Shown here piece by piece: positions 44,104-52,727 of a DNA stretch of 64,000 nt. Source of the stretch: Mycetohabitans endofungorum (GTDB taxonomy: Bacteria; Pseudomonadota; Gammaproteobacteria; Burkholderiales; Burkholderiaceae); NCBI RefSeq assembly GCF_037477895.1, contig NZ_CP132744.1:930001-994000 (forward strand). The letters are read 5' to 3'. The notes below the pieces were generated by a model. That model did no database searches. It saw nothing but the letters and a program-made list of their open reading frames with translations, and was not told where the DNA came from. The position numbers and the translations under genes were made by a program. Within the stretch, counting starts at the first letter, position 1; every line of letters begins with the position of its first letter.

Positions 44104-44883
44104 TTAGCGCTCCAGCGTCGCGATTACCGGCGCATGGTCCGATGGCTGGTTCCAGCGACGCGGAGTCTTGTCGATCTCGCACGCGCTGCAGCACTGCGCG
44201 AGCGACGGTGACAGCAGGATGTGATCGATGCGTAAACCTGCGTTGCGGCGAAAGGCCAGCATCCGGTAGTCCCACCACGAGAACGACTTGTCAGGCTGCT
44301 CGAAGCAGCGAAAGGCATCGACGAGCCCGAGTTCGACGAGCGACCGGAAGGCATGGCGCTCCTCGGGTGACACGAGGTTCTGTCCTTCCCACGCTTGCGG
44401 GTCGTGCACGTCGCGATCTTCCGGCGCGATATTATAATCGCCCGTTAGCGCGAACTGCGGGTGTGCACGCATTTCGGCGGCGACCCATTCACGCAGCGCG
44501 GCCAGCCATGACAGCTTGTACGCGAATTTGTCGGAGCCCGGCGCCTGCCCATTGGGAAAGTAAGCGCTGACCACGCGCACGCCGTCGATGGTCGCGGCAA
44601 TCAAGCGTTGCTGCAGGTCGTCAAAGCCGGGAATGTTCCGTATGACGACCGCTTCGTCGACCGGCAAACCGTCGCGTACGAGGATTGCGACGCCGTTATA
44701 GGTTTTTTGTCCGGAAAACCAGCTGCGGTAGCCGGCCGCTTCAAGTGCCGCGCGCGGATACTTGTCGTCGGGCAGCTTCAGTTCCTGCAAGCACAATACG
44801 TCGACACGGCTCATGGCGAGCCAGTCGATGACGTGTTGCAAGCGGACTTTTAATGAATTGATGTTCCACGTGGCGATTTTCAT
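44104..44883 (-). CDS. xth: Exodeoxyribonuclease III
   Basis: A 259-residue enzyme of the AP endonuclease/exonuclease III family that cuts at abasic sites and trims 3' ends in base excision repair. MKIATWNINSLKVR opens it, the metal-binding Glu is in LCLQELKLPD, FTGDYNIAPEDRDVHDP in pieces marks the active site, and LRIDHILLS and PSDHAPVIATL end it. It converges on ntrC with 24 bases between stops. Confidence 0.95.
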   Translation of the reverse strand: MKIATWNINSLKVRLQHVIDWLAMSRVDVLCLQELKLPDDKYPRAALEAAGYRSWFSGQKTYNGVAILVRDGLPVDEAVVIRNIPGFDDLQQRLIAATIDGVRVVSAYFPNGQAPGSDKFAYKLSWLAALREWVAAEMRAHPQFALTGDYNIAPEDRDVHDPQAWEGQNLVSPEERHAFRSLVELGLVDAFRCFEQPDKSFSWWDYRMLAFRRNAGLRIDHILLSPSLAQCCSACEIDKTPRRWNQPSDHAPVIATLER

Positions 44884-45597
44884 GTTTGAGTGAGTGCCGC
44901 GACAGGATCGGCTTTGCGGCTATGTTTCAATGGTAGTGGGCTATCTGGCTACCCATCTAGCTACCCACCTTGGAGGTGGTAGAGAAAACGATGGGGCCGC
45001 TTATGATAGCGTTAGTCCGCTGCTTGACCCTCGTGGCTCTTGGGTGGCAACGGCGCTGGTCCTGCGACAAATTCGTCAGGCGACAGCAAATTTAAGAACG
45101 TCTGGGCAACTTTGGCTTTCGGCACGTGAGCCAGTCATCGTAATGCTCCTGGCATAGGATCACGATGCCGTGCTTCGGTCCCCAGCTTGTGCAAATGGCG
45201 CAGGAGCGGGTGTGTGCGCCTTGCCACAGCACTTGTCACGGTGCGGGTACTGATGGCAACCGGTTTTCTCGTTGGGCGTTGGGCACCGCGGCCAACGTCT
45301 GCCACTGATGCCGTTTATGCAACTTGCTACCCGGATTGGTGGAGCACTTACGGTGATGGCGGCCCTGCTATGGTTGGGCCAATGTGTTCGACACGCAAAA
45401 ATAAACGCGTTTGCCGATGTCAACGATTCCAGAAAAATTACGTGGCCCTTGGACCAATAAGTCCTCTTGTACGCTTAAGGCAAGACGCGAATTACAGCAT
45501 TGACAAGGCTGGTGAATTATGAAAGCGTTAGCCTATGAGGCTAGTCCTGCTATGGGCGCGTGATGATCACTGACCACGGAAACAATGGAGGTTGGCA
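44884..45597. other. Gap of accessory DNA
   Basis: No gene is firmly supported. A plus-strand frame at 45272-45460 encodes a possible small membrane protein (ATRIGGALTVMAALLWLGQC) but lacks a good ribosome binding site. A TTGACA at about 45499 might be a -35 element for the next gene, without a convincing -10. Confidence 0.3.
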
Positions 45598-46323
45598 ATG
45601 AGAACGCGAGCGATGAAAGTAAAAGCGCAACAAAGAGCTAAAGTTGCAAGAATTTTACATGAGCATGAGGGAGAACTCAGTTCGTTTGCGCGGATGCAGC
45701 GGTATTACGGTGAGCTACAAGCAATACTCAACACCGTTGCGTCGCGTTTCGGCGCAACCGCTCGTCCAAGCCCGGCGATGCGCGAAATCGACAAGCGCGC
45801 TGCCGCTATTGAGGAGTGGGTAACGAGTGATCGACGGCAACATGTGCCGGTGCGCGTATTGGGACGCTTGGGGGGCGAGAACGGAGGGGATAGGATAAGC
45901 GGTGTAAATAACTGGCTAAATCGGAATAGGTCAGCAAGTCGAGAGCCAACGGAAGGCGAATTCCTTAATATCAACCCGTTCTCAGATTGGTCTGGATCAA
46001 TCAATCAAGGTTGGATACAGGGAGCGTTTGATAGAGGCCATATGTTCCGCTTATTAACGGACGTGCCTGACCATCTTGTCGCTGCACATAACAATGCCGC
46101 TCAAAATCCGACTGAAGAAAACATCAACCAATATAAAGAAATGTTGAGCAATGCAGCGGGAAACTGGCAACATCGAAGCAGTGTTTTTGCAAAAGAGTTG
46201 ATTGATTGTGCTAAAAATGGATACGTCATTCACGAAGACGCAGCTGGTAGAAAAGGCGTTATGCCACGGATTAGGCATGAACTTTTAGAAGGGATACGAG
46301 ACAGGGCACCGAGGATACCGTAA
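45598..46323 (+). CDS. Unrecognised hydrophilic protein
   Basis: A 241-residue protein from the ATG at 45598, preceded by a GGAGG site at good spacing. The N-terminus is basic (MRTRAMKVKAQQRAKVARIL), with no signal peptide or membrane segment. Asn/Trp/Gly-rich patches occur in the middle (LNINPFSDWSGSINQGWIQG) and helices at the C-terminus. No motif was recognised. GC content is low compared with core genes, and it stands alone among relics. It could be a cargo gene, an effector or a toxin. Confidence 0.6.
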   Translation: MRTRAMKVKAQQRAKVARILHEHEGELSSFARMQRYYGELQAILNTVASRFGATARPSPAMREIDKRAAAIEEWVTSDRRQHVPVRVLGRLGGENGGDRISGVNNWLNRNRSASREPTEGEFLNINPFSDWSGSINQGWIQGAFDRGHMFRLLTDVPDHLVAAHNNAAQNPTEENINQYKEMLSNAAGNWQHRSSVFAKELIDCAKNGYVIHEDAAGRKGVMPRIRHELLEGIRDRAPRIP

Positions 46324-46399
46324 AAGACTACTGCTTAAGCGCGATGTGAAGGTGACGTATGAGTTAGTGCGCCGCTATTATAACCCATCCGGTGGGCAG
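46324..46399. other. Short gap before IS6 relic
   Basis: Nothing recognised here. Confidence 0.3.
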
Positions 46400-46520
46400 G
46401 CCGTATGCACTGTGGCGCGCCGCCGATGAGCGTGGCAACTGGATGCGCTGCTGCAAAATCGCCGTGACAAATCCGCCGTCAACAACCAGGCTGAGACCGA
46501 CTCGTACGCTTTCAAATAGA
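46400..46520 (+). pseudogene. IS6-family transposase relic
   Basis: The plus strand reads LWRAADERGN, then with a frame change LDALLQNRRDKSAVNNQAET. It matches the YLWRAVD..G..LDVLLQ.RRD.AAAK block near the catalytic core of IS6 transposases. The rest of the element is missing. Confidence 0.6.
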
Positions 46521-46642
46521 CTTGCTCATACTTGGTGCTGCGCCACAGCCATTCGACTATAGGAACCCGTGCAGGCACGCTGTTTGCGGTAATCGCAGGC
46601 AGTTAGTTCACCCCGTGTCGTTACATTTTTTAGGAGATTGCT

Positions 46643-46894
46643 ATGACTATTGTGACCGCTTGTGGCGCACGTTCCAACCTACTCGACTGGATTGTCGGCG
46701 CGCTTGTCATCATTGGTGCTCTTAACTGGGGACTGGTCGGACTGTTTCAGTTTGATCTCGTCGCGGTGATGTTCGGCGTTGGATCGGTTGTGGCTCGTAT
46801 TATTTACGTGCTAGTGGGGTTATCAGGGATTTACTGTTTGGTTAGAGCTTGTATTGCGGCCAAGGTTACAGCGTCCGACGACCGAGCGCATTGA
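46643..46894 (+). CDS. DUF378 membrane protein
   Basis: An 83-residue protein of the DUF378 (YuzA) family. TAGGAGATTGCT precedes the ATG, giving a strong ribosome binding site. The family signature LDWIVGALVIIGALNWGLVG then LFQFDLV lies at residues 14-41, and a second membrane helix (IIYVLVGLSGIYCLV) at 53-68. The function of the family is unknown. It stands alone in the accessory stretch. Confidence 0.85.
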   Translation: MTIVTACGARSNLLDWIVGALVIIGALNWGLVGLFQFDLVAVMFGVGSVVARIIYVLVGLSGIYCLVRACIAAKVTASDDRAH

Positions 46895-47546
46895 CCATAC
46901 ATGCGGTTACGCCAATAAATAATGGTTGATTATCGTATCCGTTATACGCGAGCCGCGCGGGCGGATCGGTGTGACTATACCAATTCCTGCTTGAGAAAAA
47001 ATTGGATACGGCCGTCCGCGCGCTTCATGCAATCCGCTAGGGGGTGTCAACGTGCTGCGTACCTTTCCGCGGCAGACCTTTCCGTTTACTTGCCGCAAGG
47101 CTGAAGCAGGGAGTCCGTTTCTGAAGCGAAGCTCGATTCGGTAAACTGTCGGTCCTCGCCACGTGCGGCCCTCCCGAGCTGTCCTTCTACAAGGCATGTC
47201 TGGGACGATAACAGTAAGTTTTAAAATCACCGCGTACTATTCGTGCTCAGGGAGAAGCAATAGCAGGGCAATGCGTCATTCGCGCTATGTCGGCTTGAGA
47301 AGTGGCGCGTTAAATCCCATGCGCATCTTGCAGCGCGACGCGCAGTGTCCGTCGCACCGCCTGCGCGAGACGAAGTGTGGTACGGCGAGAAAGTCGCTGC
47401 ACAATAGCATAAACGAATACCACTGATTGATGGAGATTGCGAATGCGCGATCGGCATATCCAACTTGATATGACAATTTTGCACGCCTAGTCCCAGCATG
47501 CGACCAACATGCAACGTCGGAACGCCCTAACACGAAGGAGCTTCTG
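46895..47546. other. Gap between DUF378 gene and cytosine deaminase
   Basis: No coding region is convincing. Short frames on both strands lack ribosome binding sites. The 3' end should hold the promoter of the deaminase gene, whose AAGGAG site is at about 47536. Confidence 0.35.
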
Positions 47547-48821
47547 ATGGATCTGATTCTCCGTAACGCATCGTTGCCCGACGGGCGTACGCAAATCGAC
47601 ATCGGCATAAGCGGCACGCGTATCGTCGCGGTAGAGCCGGCGCTGGCGGCGAGCGCATCACAAGAAATCGATGCGCAGTGCAAGCTGGTCACGCCACCGT
47701 TTGTTGACGCGCATTTTCATATGGACGCGACACTGTCGTATGGGTTGCCACGGGTCAACGCGTCAGGCACGCTGCTCGAGGGTATCGCGCTATGGGGTGA
47801 ACTGAAGCCGACACTCACGCAACACGCAGTGCTCGAGCGCGCGCTGCAATATTGCGATTGGGCCGTCGCGCGTGGATTGCTGGCGATCCGCTCGCACGTG
47901 GACGTTTGCGATCCGAGGCTACTGGCCGTTGAAGCCCTCGTCGAAGTTAAGCGCCGCGTCGCGCCGTATCTCGATCTTCAATTAGTCGCATTTCCGCAGG
48001 ATGGCCTGTTGCGCAGTCCCGGCGCTTTCGACAACTTAAAGCGCGCGATCGCGCTAGGCGTGGATGTCGTGGGCGGTATCCCGCATTTCGAGCGGACCAT
48101 GGCCGATGGTGCCGAGTCAATTCGACTATTGTGCGAGTTTGCGGCGCAAAAAGGTTTGCGAGTGGATATGCATTGCGACGAATCAGACGACCCAATGTCG
48201 CGCCATATCGAGACGCTGGCCGCCGAAACGCACCGGCTTGGGTTGCAAGGCCGTGTTGCCGGCTCACATCTGACGTCGATGCACTCGATGAACAACGACT
48301 ACGTGAGCAAATTGCTGCCCTTGATCCGCGAAGCCGGCGTGGCCGTGATTGCTAACCCGCTAGTCAACATCACGTTGCAGGGGCGTGTGGACACTTATCC
48401 GAAACGGCGTGGCATGACGCGTGTGCCGGAGATGCTGGCTGCCGGCATCGATGTTGCGTTCGGTCACGATTGCGTGATGGACCCGTGGTATGGGCTCGGT
48501 TCGGGCGACATGCTGGAAGTCGCCCATATGGCGCTGCACGTCGCCCAGATGGCCGGCGTTGATGCAAGCCGTGCTTGCTTTACCGTAATTACGCAGACGC
48601 CAGCACGGATCCTGGGCCTTGAAGGATATGGCGTTGCGCCCGGCTGCCATGCCGACCTGGTATGGCTCGACGCACGCGATCCTATCGAGGCGATCCGCCT
48701 GAGGGCTGCACGGCTCGCGGTGATTCGGCGCGGCCAGGTGGTCAGCCGGCAACCCGCAGCGCAGGCGACGCTGGCGTTACCCGGCCGCCCCACCTCGGTC
48801 GACTTCAAGCTGTGTCGGTGA
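47547..48821 (+). CDS. codA: Cytosine deaminase (CodA-type amidohydrolase)
   Basis: A 424-residue metal-dependent amidohydrolase. AAGGAG precedes the ATG. The CodA-type site is complete: DAHFHMD (two metal His) near residue 60, MHCDESDD near 210 (His and catalytic Glu), GSHLTSMHSMNNDY near 240, and FGHDCVMDPWYGLGSGDM near 310 with the metal Asp. It deaminates cytosine to uracil in pyrimidine salvage, though creatinine or isoguanine deamination cannot be excluded. No codB transporter is adjacent. It converges on prlC with a small stem-loop (48819-48839) between. Confidence 0.88.
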   Translation: MDLILRNASLPDGRTQIDIGISGTRIVAVEPALAASASQEIDAQCKLVTPPFVDAHFHMDATLSYGLPRVNASGTLLEGIALWGELKPTLTQHAVLERALQYCDWAVARGLLAIRSHVDVCDPRLLAVEALVEVKRRVAPYLDLQLVAFPQDGLLRSPGAFDNLKRAIALGVDVVGGIPHFERTMADGAESIRLLCEFAAQKGLRVDMHCDESDDPMSRHIETLAAETHRLGLQGRVAGSHLTSMHSMNNDYVSKLLPLIREAGVAVIANPLVNITLQGRVDTYPKRRGMTRVPEMLAAGIDVAFGHDCVMDPWYGLGSGDMLEVAHMALHVAQMAGVDASRACFTVITQTPARILGLEGYGVAPGCHADLVWLDARDPIEAIRLRAARLAVIRRGQVVSRQPAAQATLALPGRPTSVDFKLCR

Positions 48822-48836
48822 CGCGCATCATCTGCG

Positions 48837-50933
48837 TCAGGCCGCGTCGGCTTGCGCGGTCATGCCATTGTGCCGCAGCAGCGCATCGATACTCGGTTCG
48901 CGGCCGCGAAAAGCCTTGAATGACGCCATCGCGGAACGGCTGCCGCCGACCTCGAGTATCTGCGCGCGGTAGCGCGCTCCGGTTTCGCGATTGAGCACGC
49001 TGCCGCCGATGCTGGCCGCTTCCTCGAACGCGGCATAGGCGTCGGCCGACAGAACTTCAGCCCATTTGTAGCTGTAGTAGCCTGCCGCATAGCCGCCCGC
49101 GAACACGTGGCTGAACGTGTTTGGCCATCGTGAAAACGGTGCTTGTGGCACAACATGGCAGCTATCGTTGACTTGGCGGGCCAGTGCGTTGACGCTCATC
49201 TCGCCGTCGGGATCGTACGTCGTGTGCAGCAGCATGTCGAACTTTGAGAAGACGATTTGCCGCAGTGTCGCGAGCCCGCTTTGGAAGTTGCGTGCCGCCA
49301 GCATCTTATCGAACAGCTCGCGCGGTAGCGGCGCACCGGTGTCCACGTGCGACGTCATGCCAGTCAGCACATCCCACTCCCAGCAGAAGTTCTCCATGAA
49401 CTGCGACGGCAACTCGACCGCATCCCATTCGACACCGTTGATGCCGGACACCCCCAGCTCATCGATTCGCGTCAGCATATGGTGCAATCCATGGCCGAAC
49501 TCATGGAACAATGTGATGACTTCATCATGCGTGAAGCAGGCTGGTTTGCCACCGACCGGCGCCGAGAAGTTGCATGTCAGATAGGCGACCGGCGTTTGCA
49601 GTGTGCCGTCGGCGCGTCGGTGGCGTGAGCGCGCGTCGTCCATCCACGCGCCACCACGCTTGCCCTCGCGGGCATACAGATCTAGATAGAACTGGGCGAG
49701 CAGTGTGCCGTCGTGATTTTCGACGCGGAAAAACCGCACGTCCGGATGCCAGGTTTCGGCCGCATCCGGCTTGATGAGTACGCCGAACAAGGCCTCGGTG
49801 ACACGAAATAGGCCCTGCAGCACAGTGCCTTCCGGGAAATATTGCTTGACTTCGTTTTCGGAGAACGCGTAGCGCTTTTGTCGCAGCTTTTCGGACGCGT
49901 ACGTGACATCCCACGGTTCGAGGCGTGCAAGCCCTAGCTCATCGGCCGCAAATGTTTGCAGTTGTGCCCAGTCTTTTTCTGCATACGGCCGCGCGCGCCG
50001 CGCCAGGTCATCGAGAAATGCAATGACCTGCTCCGGGGAGTCGGCCATCTTCGGCTCGAGCGACACTTGCGCAAAATTTCGGTAGCCCAGCATCGACGCT
50101 TCTTCCGCGCGCAGCTTCAGCTGCTCGGTCATGTTCGCGGTGTTATCCCACTGTGGCTTGCCGCTGCCGTAGTCGGGCCCGAGTTCCGACGCGCGGGTCG
50201 CGTATGCGCGGTACATCGCCTCGCGCATTGGGCGGTGTTCCGCGTATTGCAGCACCGGAAAGTACGACGGGAAGTGCAGCGTAAATTTCCAGCCCGGCTT
50301 GCCGTCTTTTTCGGCGGCGTGGCGCGCCGCGTCGATCGCGTCCGCAGGCAGGCCCGCGAGCTGTGCGTCGTCCGTCACGAAGTACGCGTACGCGTTCGTC
50401 GCGTCGAGCACATGGTCGGAGAACGCCTTGGACAGCGTGGCCTGCTGCTCCTGCAATTGCGCAAAGCGCGGCTTGCTGTGCTCGGGCAGTTCGGCGCCGG
50501 ACAGGCGGAAATCGCGCAACGCGTTGTCAAGAATCTTCTTGCGCGCGTCGCTCAACTGCGCATACGCGTTGCTGGCCGCAATAGCCTTGTATTTTTCGTA
50601 CAGCGCAAGGTTTTGGCCGACATTGGACCAGAATTCGGTCACGCGCGGCAGGTTCTGCGCGTGTGCCGCACGCAGTGCCGGCGTGTCGGCAACGGCATTC
50701 AGATGGCCAATCACGCTCCACGCGCGTGACAGCGGCTCGGTGGCCGCCTCGACCGGTTCGACCACCGCTTCCCAGGTGGCCGGCGTCTGCGGCGCACTGG
50801 CATGTCGTACCGCATCGTTCGCGGCTTCGAGCAGCACATCGAGCGCTGGGGTGACATGCTCGGGCTGGATCGATGCAAAGCGGGGCAGGTCGGTGAAATC
50901 GAGCAATGGATTGGGAGTAACGGTTTGACCCAT
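48837..50933 (-). CDS. prlC: Oligopeptidase A (M3 metallopeptidase)
   Basis: A 698-residue cytoplasmic zinc endopeptidase that degrades short peptides, including cleaved signal peptides. The ATG at 50933 follows ACAGGA; the frame open from 51056 is an extension. The zinc site is HEFGHGLHHML near residue 480, with the third ligand Glu about 25 residues later (GVEWDAVELPSQFMENF). The family blocks GGYAAGYYSYKWAEVLSADA and GxRYRAQILEVGGS-like region are present. It lies downstream of folD on the same strand with 141 bases between, so may have its own promoter. Confidence 0.95.
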   Translation of the reverse strand: MGQTVTPNPLLDFTDLPRFASIQPEHVTPALDVLLEAANDAVRHASAPQTPATWEAVVEPVEAATEPLSRAWSVIGHLNAVADTPALRAAHAQNLPRVTEFWSNVGQNLALYEKYKAIAASNAYAQLSDARKKILDNALRDFRLSGAELPEHSKPRFAQLQEQQATLSKAFSDHVLDATNAYAYFVTDDAQLAGLPADAIDAARHAAEKDGKPGWKFTLHFPSYFPVLQYAEHRPMREAMYRAYATRASELGPDYGSGKPQWDNTANMTEQLKLRAEEASMLGYRNFAQVSLEPKMADSPEQVIAFLDDLARRARPYAEKDWAQLQTFAADELGLARLEPWDVTYASEKLRQKRYAFSENEVKQYFPEGTVLQGLFRVTEALFGVLIKPDAAETWHPDVRFFRVENHDGTLLAQFYLDLYAREGKRGGAWMDDARSRHRRADGTLQTPVAYLTCNFSAPVGGKPACFTHDEVITLFHEFGHGLHHMLTRIDELGVSGINGVEWDAVELPSQFMENFCWEWDVLTGMTSHVDTGAPLPRELFDKMLAARNFQSGLATLRQIVFSKFDMLLHTTYDPDGEMSVNALARQVNDSCHVVPQAPFSRWPNTFSHVFAGGYAAGYYSYKWAEVLSADAYAAFEEAASIGGSVLNRETGARYRAQILEVGGSRSAMASFKAFRGREPSIDALLRHNGMTAQADAA

Positions 50934-51074
50934 GATGTTCCTGTCATATCTTGAAAGAGTGACGGCCCGGTGCGATGCACCGAGCTGCAGCGCTGCGCGC
51001 AACTTGTCACTATGATCTGGGGACGCGTGCGACAGTTTCCAGTCAATTATGCCCAATCCGGCACAACCGCACCG

Positions 51075-51926
51075 TCACCCGGCCGCGCGCTCGGCCGCTT
51101 CGATGGTGTTGACCAGCAGCATCGTGATCGTCATCGGACCGACACCGCCGGGTACCGGCGTAATGTAGCCGGCAACCTCGCGAACGCCGGCGAAATCCAC
51201 GTCGCCGCACAGCTTGCCCTCGTCGTCGCGGTTCATGCCGACGTCGATGACAGTCGCACCGGGCTTGACCATGTCGGCCGTCACCAAATTGCGCTTGCCG
51301 GTCGCCGCGACGATGATGTCCGCGCTGCGCGTATGGGCCGCGAGATCACGCGTCTTGCTGTTGCAAATCGTCACGGTTGCACCGGCCTCGACCAGTAGCA
51401 TCGCCATCGGCTTGCCGACAATGTTCGAGCGGCCGATCACCACCGCGTTGGCGCCAGCCAGCGGGATGCGCTCCGATTCGAACATTTTCATCACGCCGTA
51501 CGGCGTGCAAGGGCGAAACAGCGGCTTGCCAGTCATCAACGCGCCCGCGTTGGCGACATGAAAGCCATCGACGTCCTTTTCCGGTGCGATCGCCTCGATG
51601 ACCTTGTGCGCATCGATATGCGGCGGCAACGGTAGTTGCACGAGGATCCCATGGATCTGTGGATCGCGGTTCAGCGCGTCGATGTGGGCGAGCAGGTCGG
51701 CTTCGCTGAGTTCAGCCGGATAGCGGTCGTAGACCGAATACAAGCCGTTATCCTCGCACGCCTTGACCTTGTTGCGCACGTAGACCTGGCTGGCCGCGTT
51801 GTCGCCGACTAGCACCACGGCTAGACCGGGCCGGTGACCGCGTGCGGCAAGCGCGGCGGCACGTTGCGCCACTTCGGCGCGCAGCTGTTTGGAAAGGAGG
51901 GTGCCGTCGATGATTCTGGCTGTCAT
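51075..51926 (-). CDS. folD: Methylenetetrahydrofolate dehydrogenase / cyclohydrolase
   Basis: A 283-residue bifunctional enzyme that oxidises 5,10-methylene-THF to methenyl-THF with NADP and hydrolyses it to 10-formyl-THF. The signatures are [11 protein letters not shown] with the catalytic Lys near residue 54, [38 protein letters not shown] for NADP binding and [11 protein letters not shown] near the end. The length is normal. It is transcribed in the same direction as prlC and may be its first gene. Confidence 0.96.
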   Translation of the reverse strand: MTARIIDGTLLSKQLRAEVAQRAAALAARGHRPGLAVVLVGDNAASQVYVRNKVKACEDNGLYSVYDRYPAELSEADLLAHIDALNRDPQIHGILVQLPLPPHIDAHKVIEAIAPEKDVDGFHVANAGALMTGKPLFRPCTPYGVMKMFESERIPLAGANAVVIGRSNIVGKPMAMLLVEAGATVTICNSKTRDLAAHTRSADIIVAATGKRNLVTADMVKPGATVIDVGMNRDDEGKLCGDVDFAGVREVAGYITPVPGGVGPMTITMLLVNTIEAAERAAG

Positions 51927-52103
51927 GGCAGGGGGTAGGTCGGTTTATCGAAGCGCAAAGCGGTGGGCGGTGCATGCTACACTGCGCTTGCATGGCAAGT
52001 GGCTGCACACGGCCTGAAAGGGCTGATTATACCGCCACGGGCGAGTGGCTTGGCCGCCCTGGGCGACCGGCTTCGTTCGCGCATCCGTTGTTTGACGCGG
52101 CTC

Positions 52104-52727
52104 CTACTGCTTTTTTGACAAGGCAAGGCGCAGCAGGTCGGCCACCGTGTTCACGTTGAGCTTTTCCATGATGTTCGCGCGGTGCGCCTCGACCGTCTTG
52201 ATCGAGATGCCGAGATCGTCAGCAATTTGCTTGTTCAGCCGCCCGGCGGTGATGCGCTCGAGTACCTGGTGCTCGCGCGCGGTCAGTTTGGACAGGCGCT
52301 CGGCGGTCGCCCGCTGCTGCTGCGCGGTCGAGTTTTCGGTGCGGGCACGCTCGAGCATGCGCTCGACCAGCTTGCGCAACTCGGCTTCGTCGAACGGCTT
52401 TTCGATGAAATCCATCGCGCCTTTCTTCATCGTCGACACGGCCATCGGCACGTCGCCGTGGCCAGTGACGAAAATGATCGGCAGCATGGCATGCTCGGCA
52501 ATCAACTTTTCCTGCAACTCGAGCCCGCTCATGCCGGACATGCGCACGTCCAGGATCAGGCAGCCGAGCTGCGATGGCTGGTAAGCATCGAGAAACTGTT
52601 CGGCGCTGGAGAAGCACTGGACACGGTAGCCATTGGCCTCGAGCAGCCAGCGTAGCGAGTCGCGGACTGCCTCGTCATCGTCGACAACGAAGACGGTTTC
52701 TTGTTGTGTGGTGACTGGGCTGCTCAT
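52104..52727 (-). CDS. FixJ-type response regulator
   Basis: A 207-residue regulator with a receiver domain (residues 5-125; Asp in LILDVRMSGMSG near 60; Lys in FIEKPFDE near 112). The LuxR/GerE helix-turn-helix contains LTAREHQVLERITAGRLNKQ and IADDLGISIKTVEAHRANIM. It belongs to the FixJ/NodW/TtrR class. It overlaps the upstream kinase gene by four bases (ATGA), so the two are one operon. It is divergent from the pyruvate dehydrogenase genes. The signal and targets are unknown. Confidence 0.9.
   Translation of the reverse strand: MSSPVTTQQETVFVVDDDEAVRDSLRWLLEANGYRVQCFSSAEQFLDAYQPSQLGCLILDVRMSGMSGLELQEKLIAEHAMLPIIFVTGHGDVPMAVSTMKKGAMDFIEKPFDEAELRKLVERMLERARTENSTAQQQRATAERLSKLTAREHQVLERITAGRLNKQIADDLGISIKTVEAHRANIMEKLNVNTVADLLRLALSKKQ

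Noticed and set aside
46907..47230. 107-codon minus-strand frame between DUF378 and codA
   Set aside because: No ribosome binding site and no recognisable motif; likely chance in intergenic DNA.
48819..48839. Bidirectional terminator between codA and prlC
   Set aside because: The stem is only 6 bp (TGACGC/GCGTCA) without a T-tract, too weak to list as a terminator.
49956..50729. 257-codon plus-strand frame opposite prlC
   Set aside because: Antisense shadow of oligopeptidase A, very rich in Arg and Val, with no recognisable domain.
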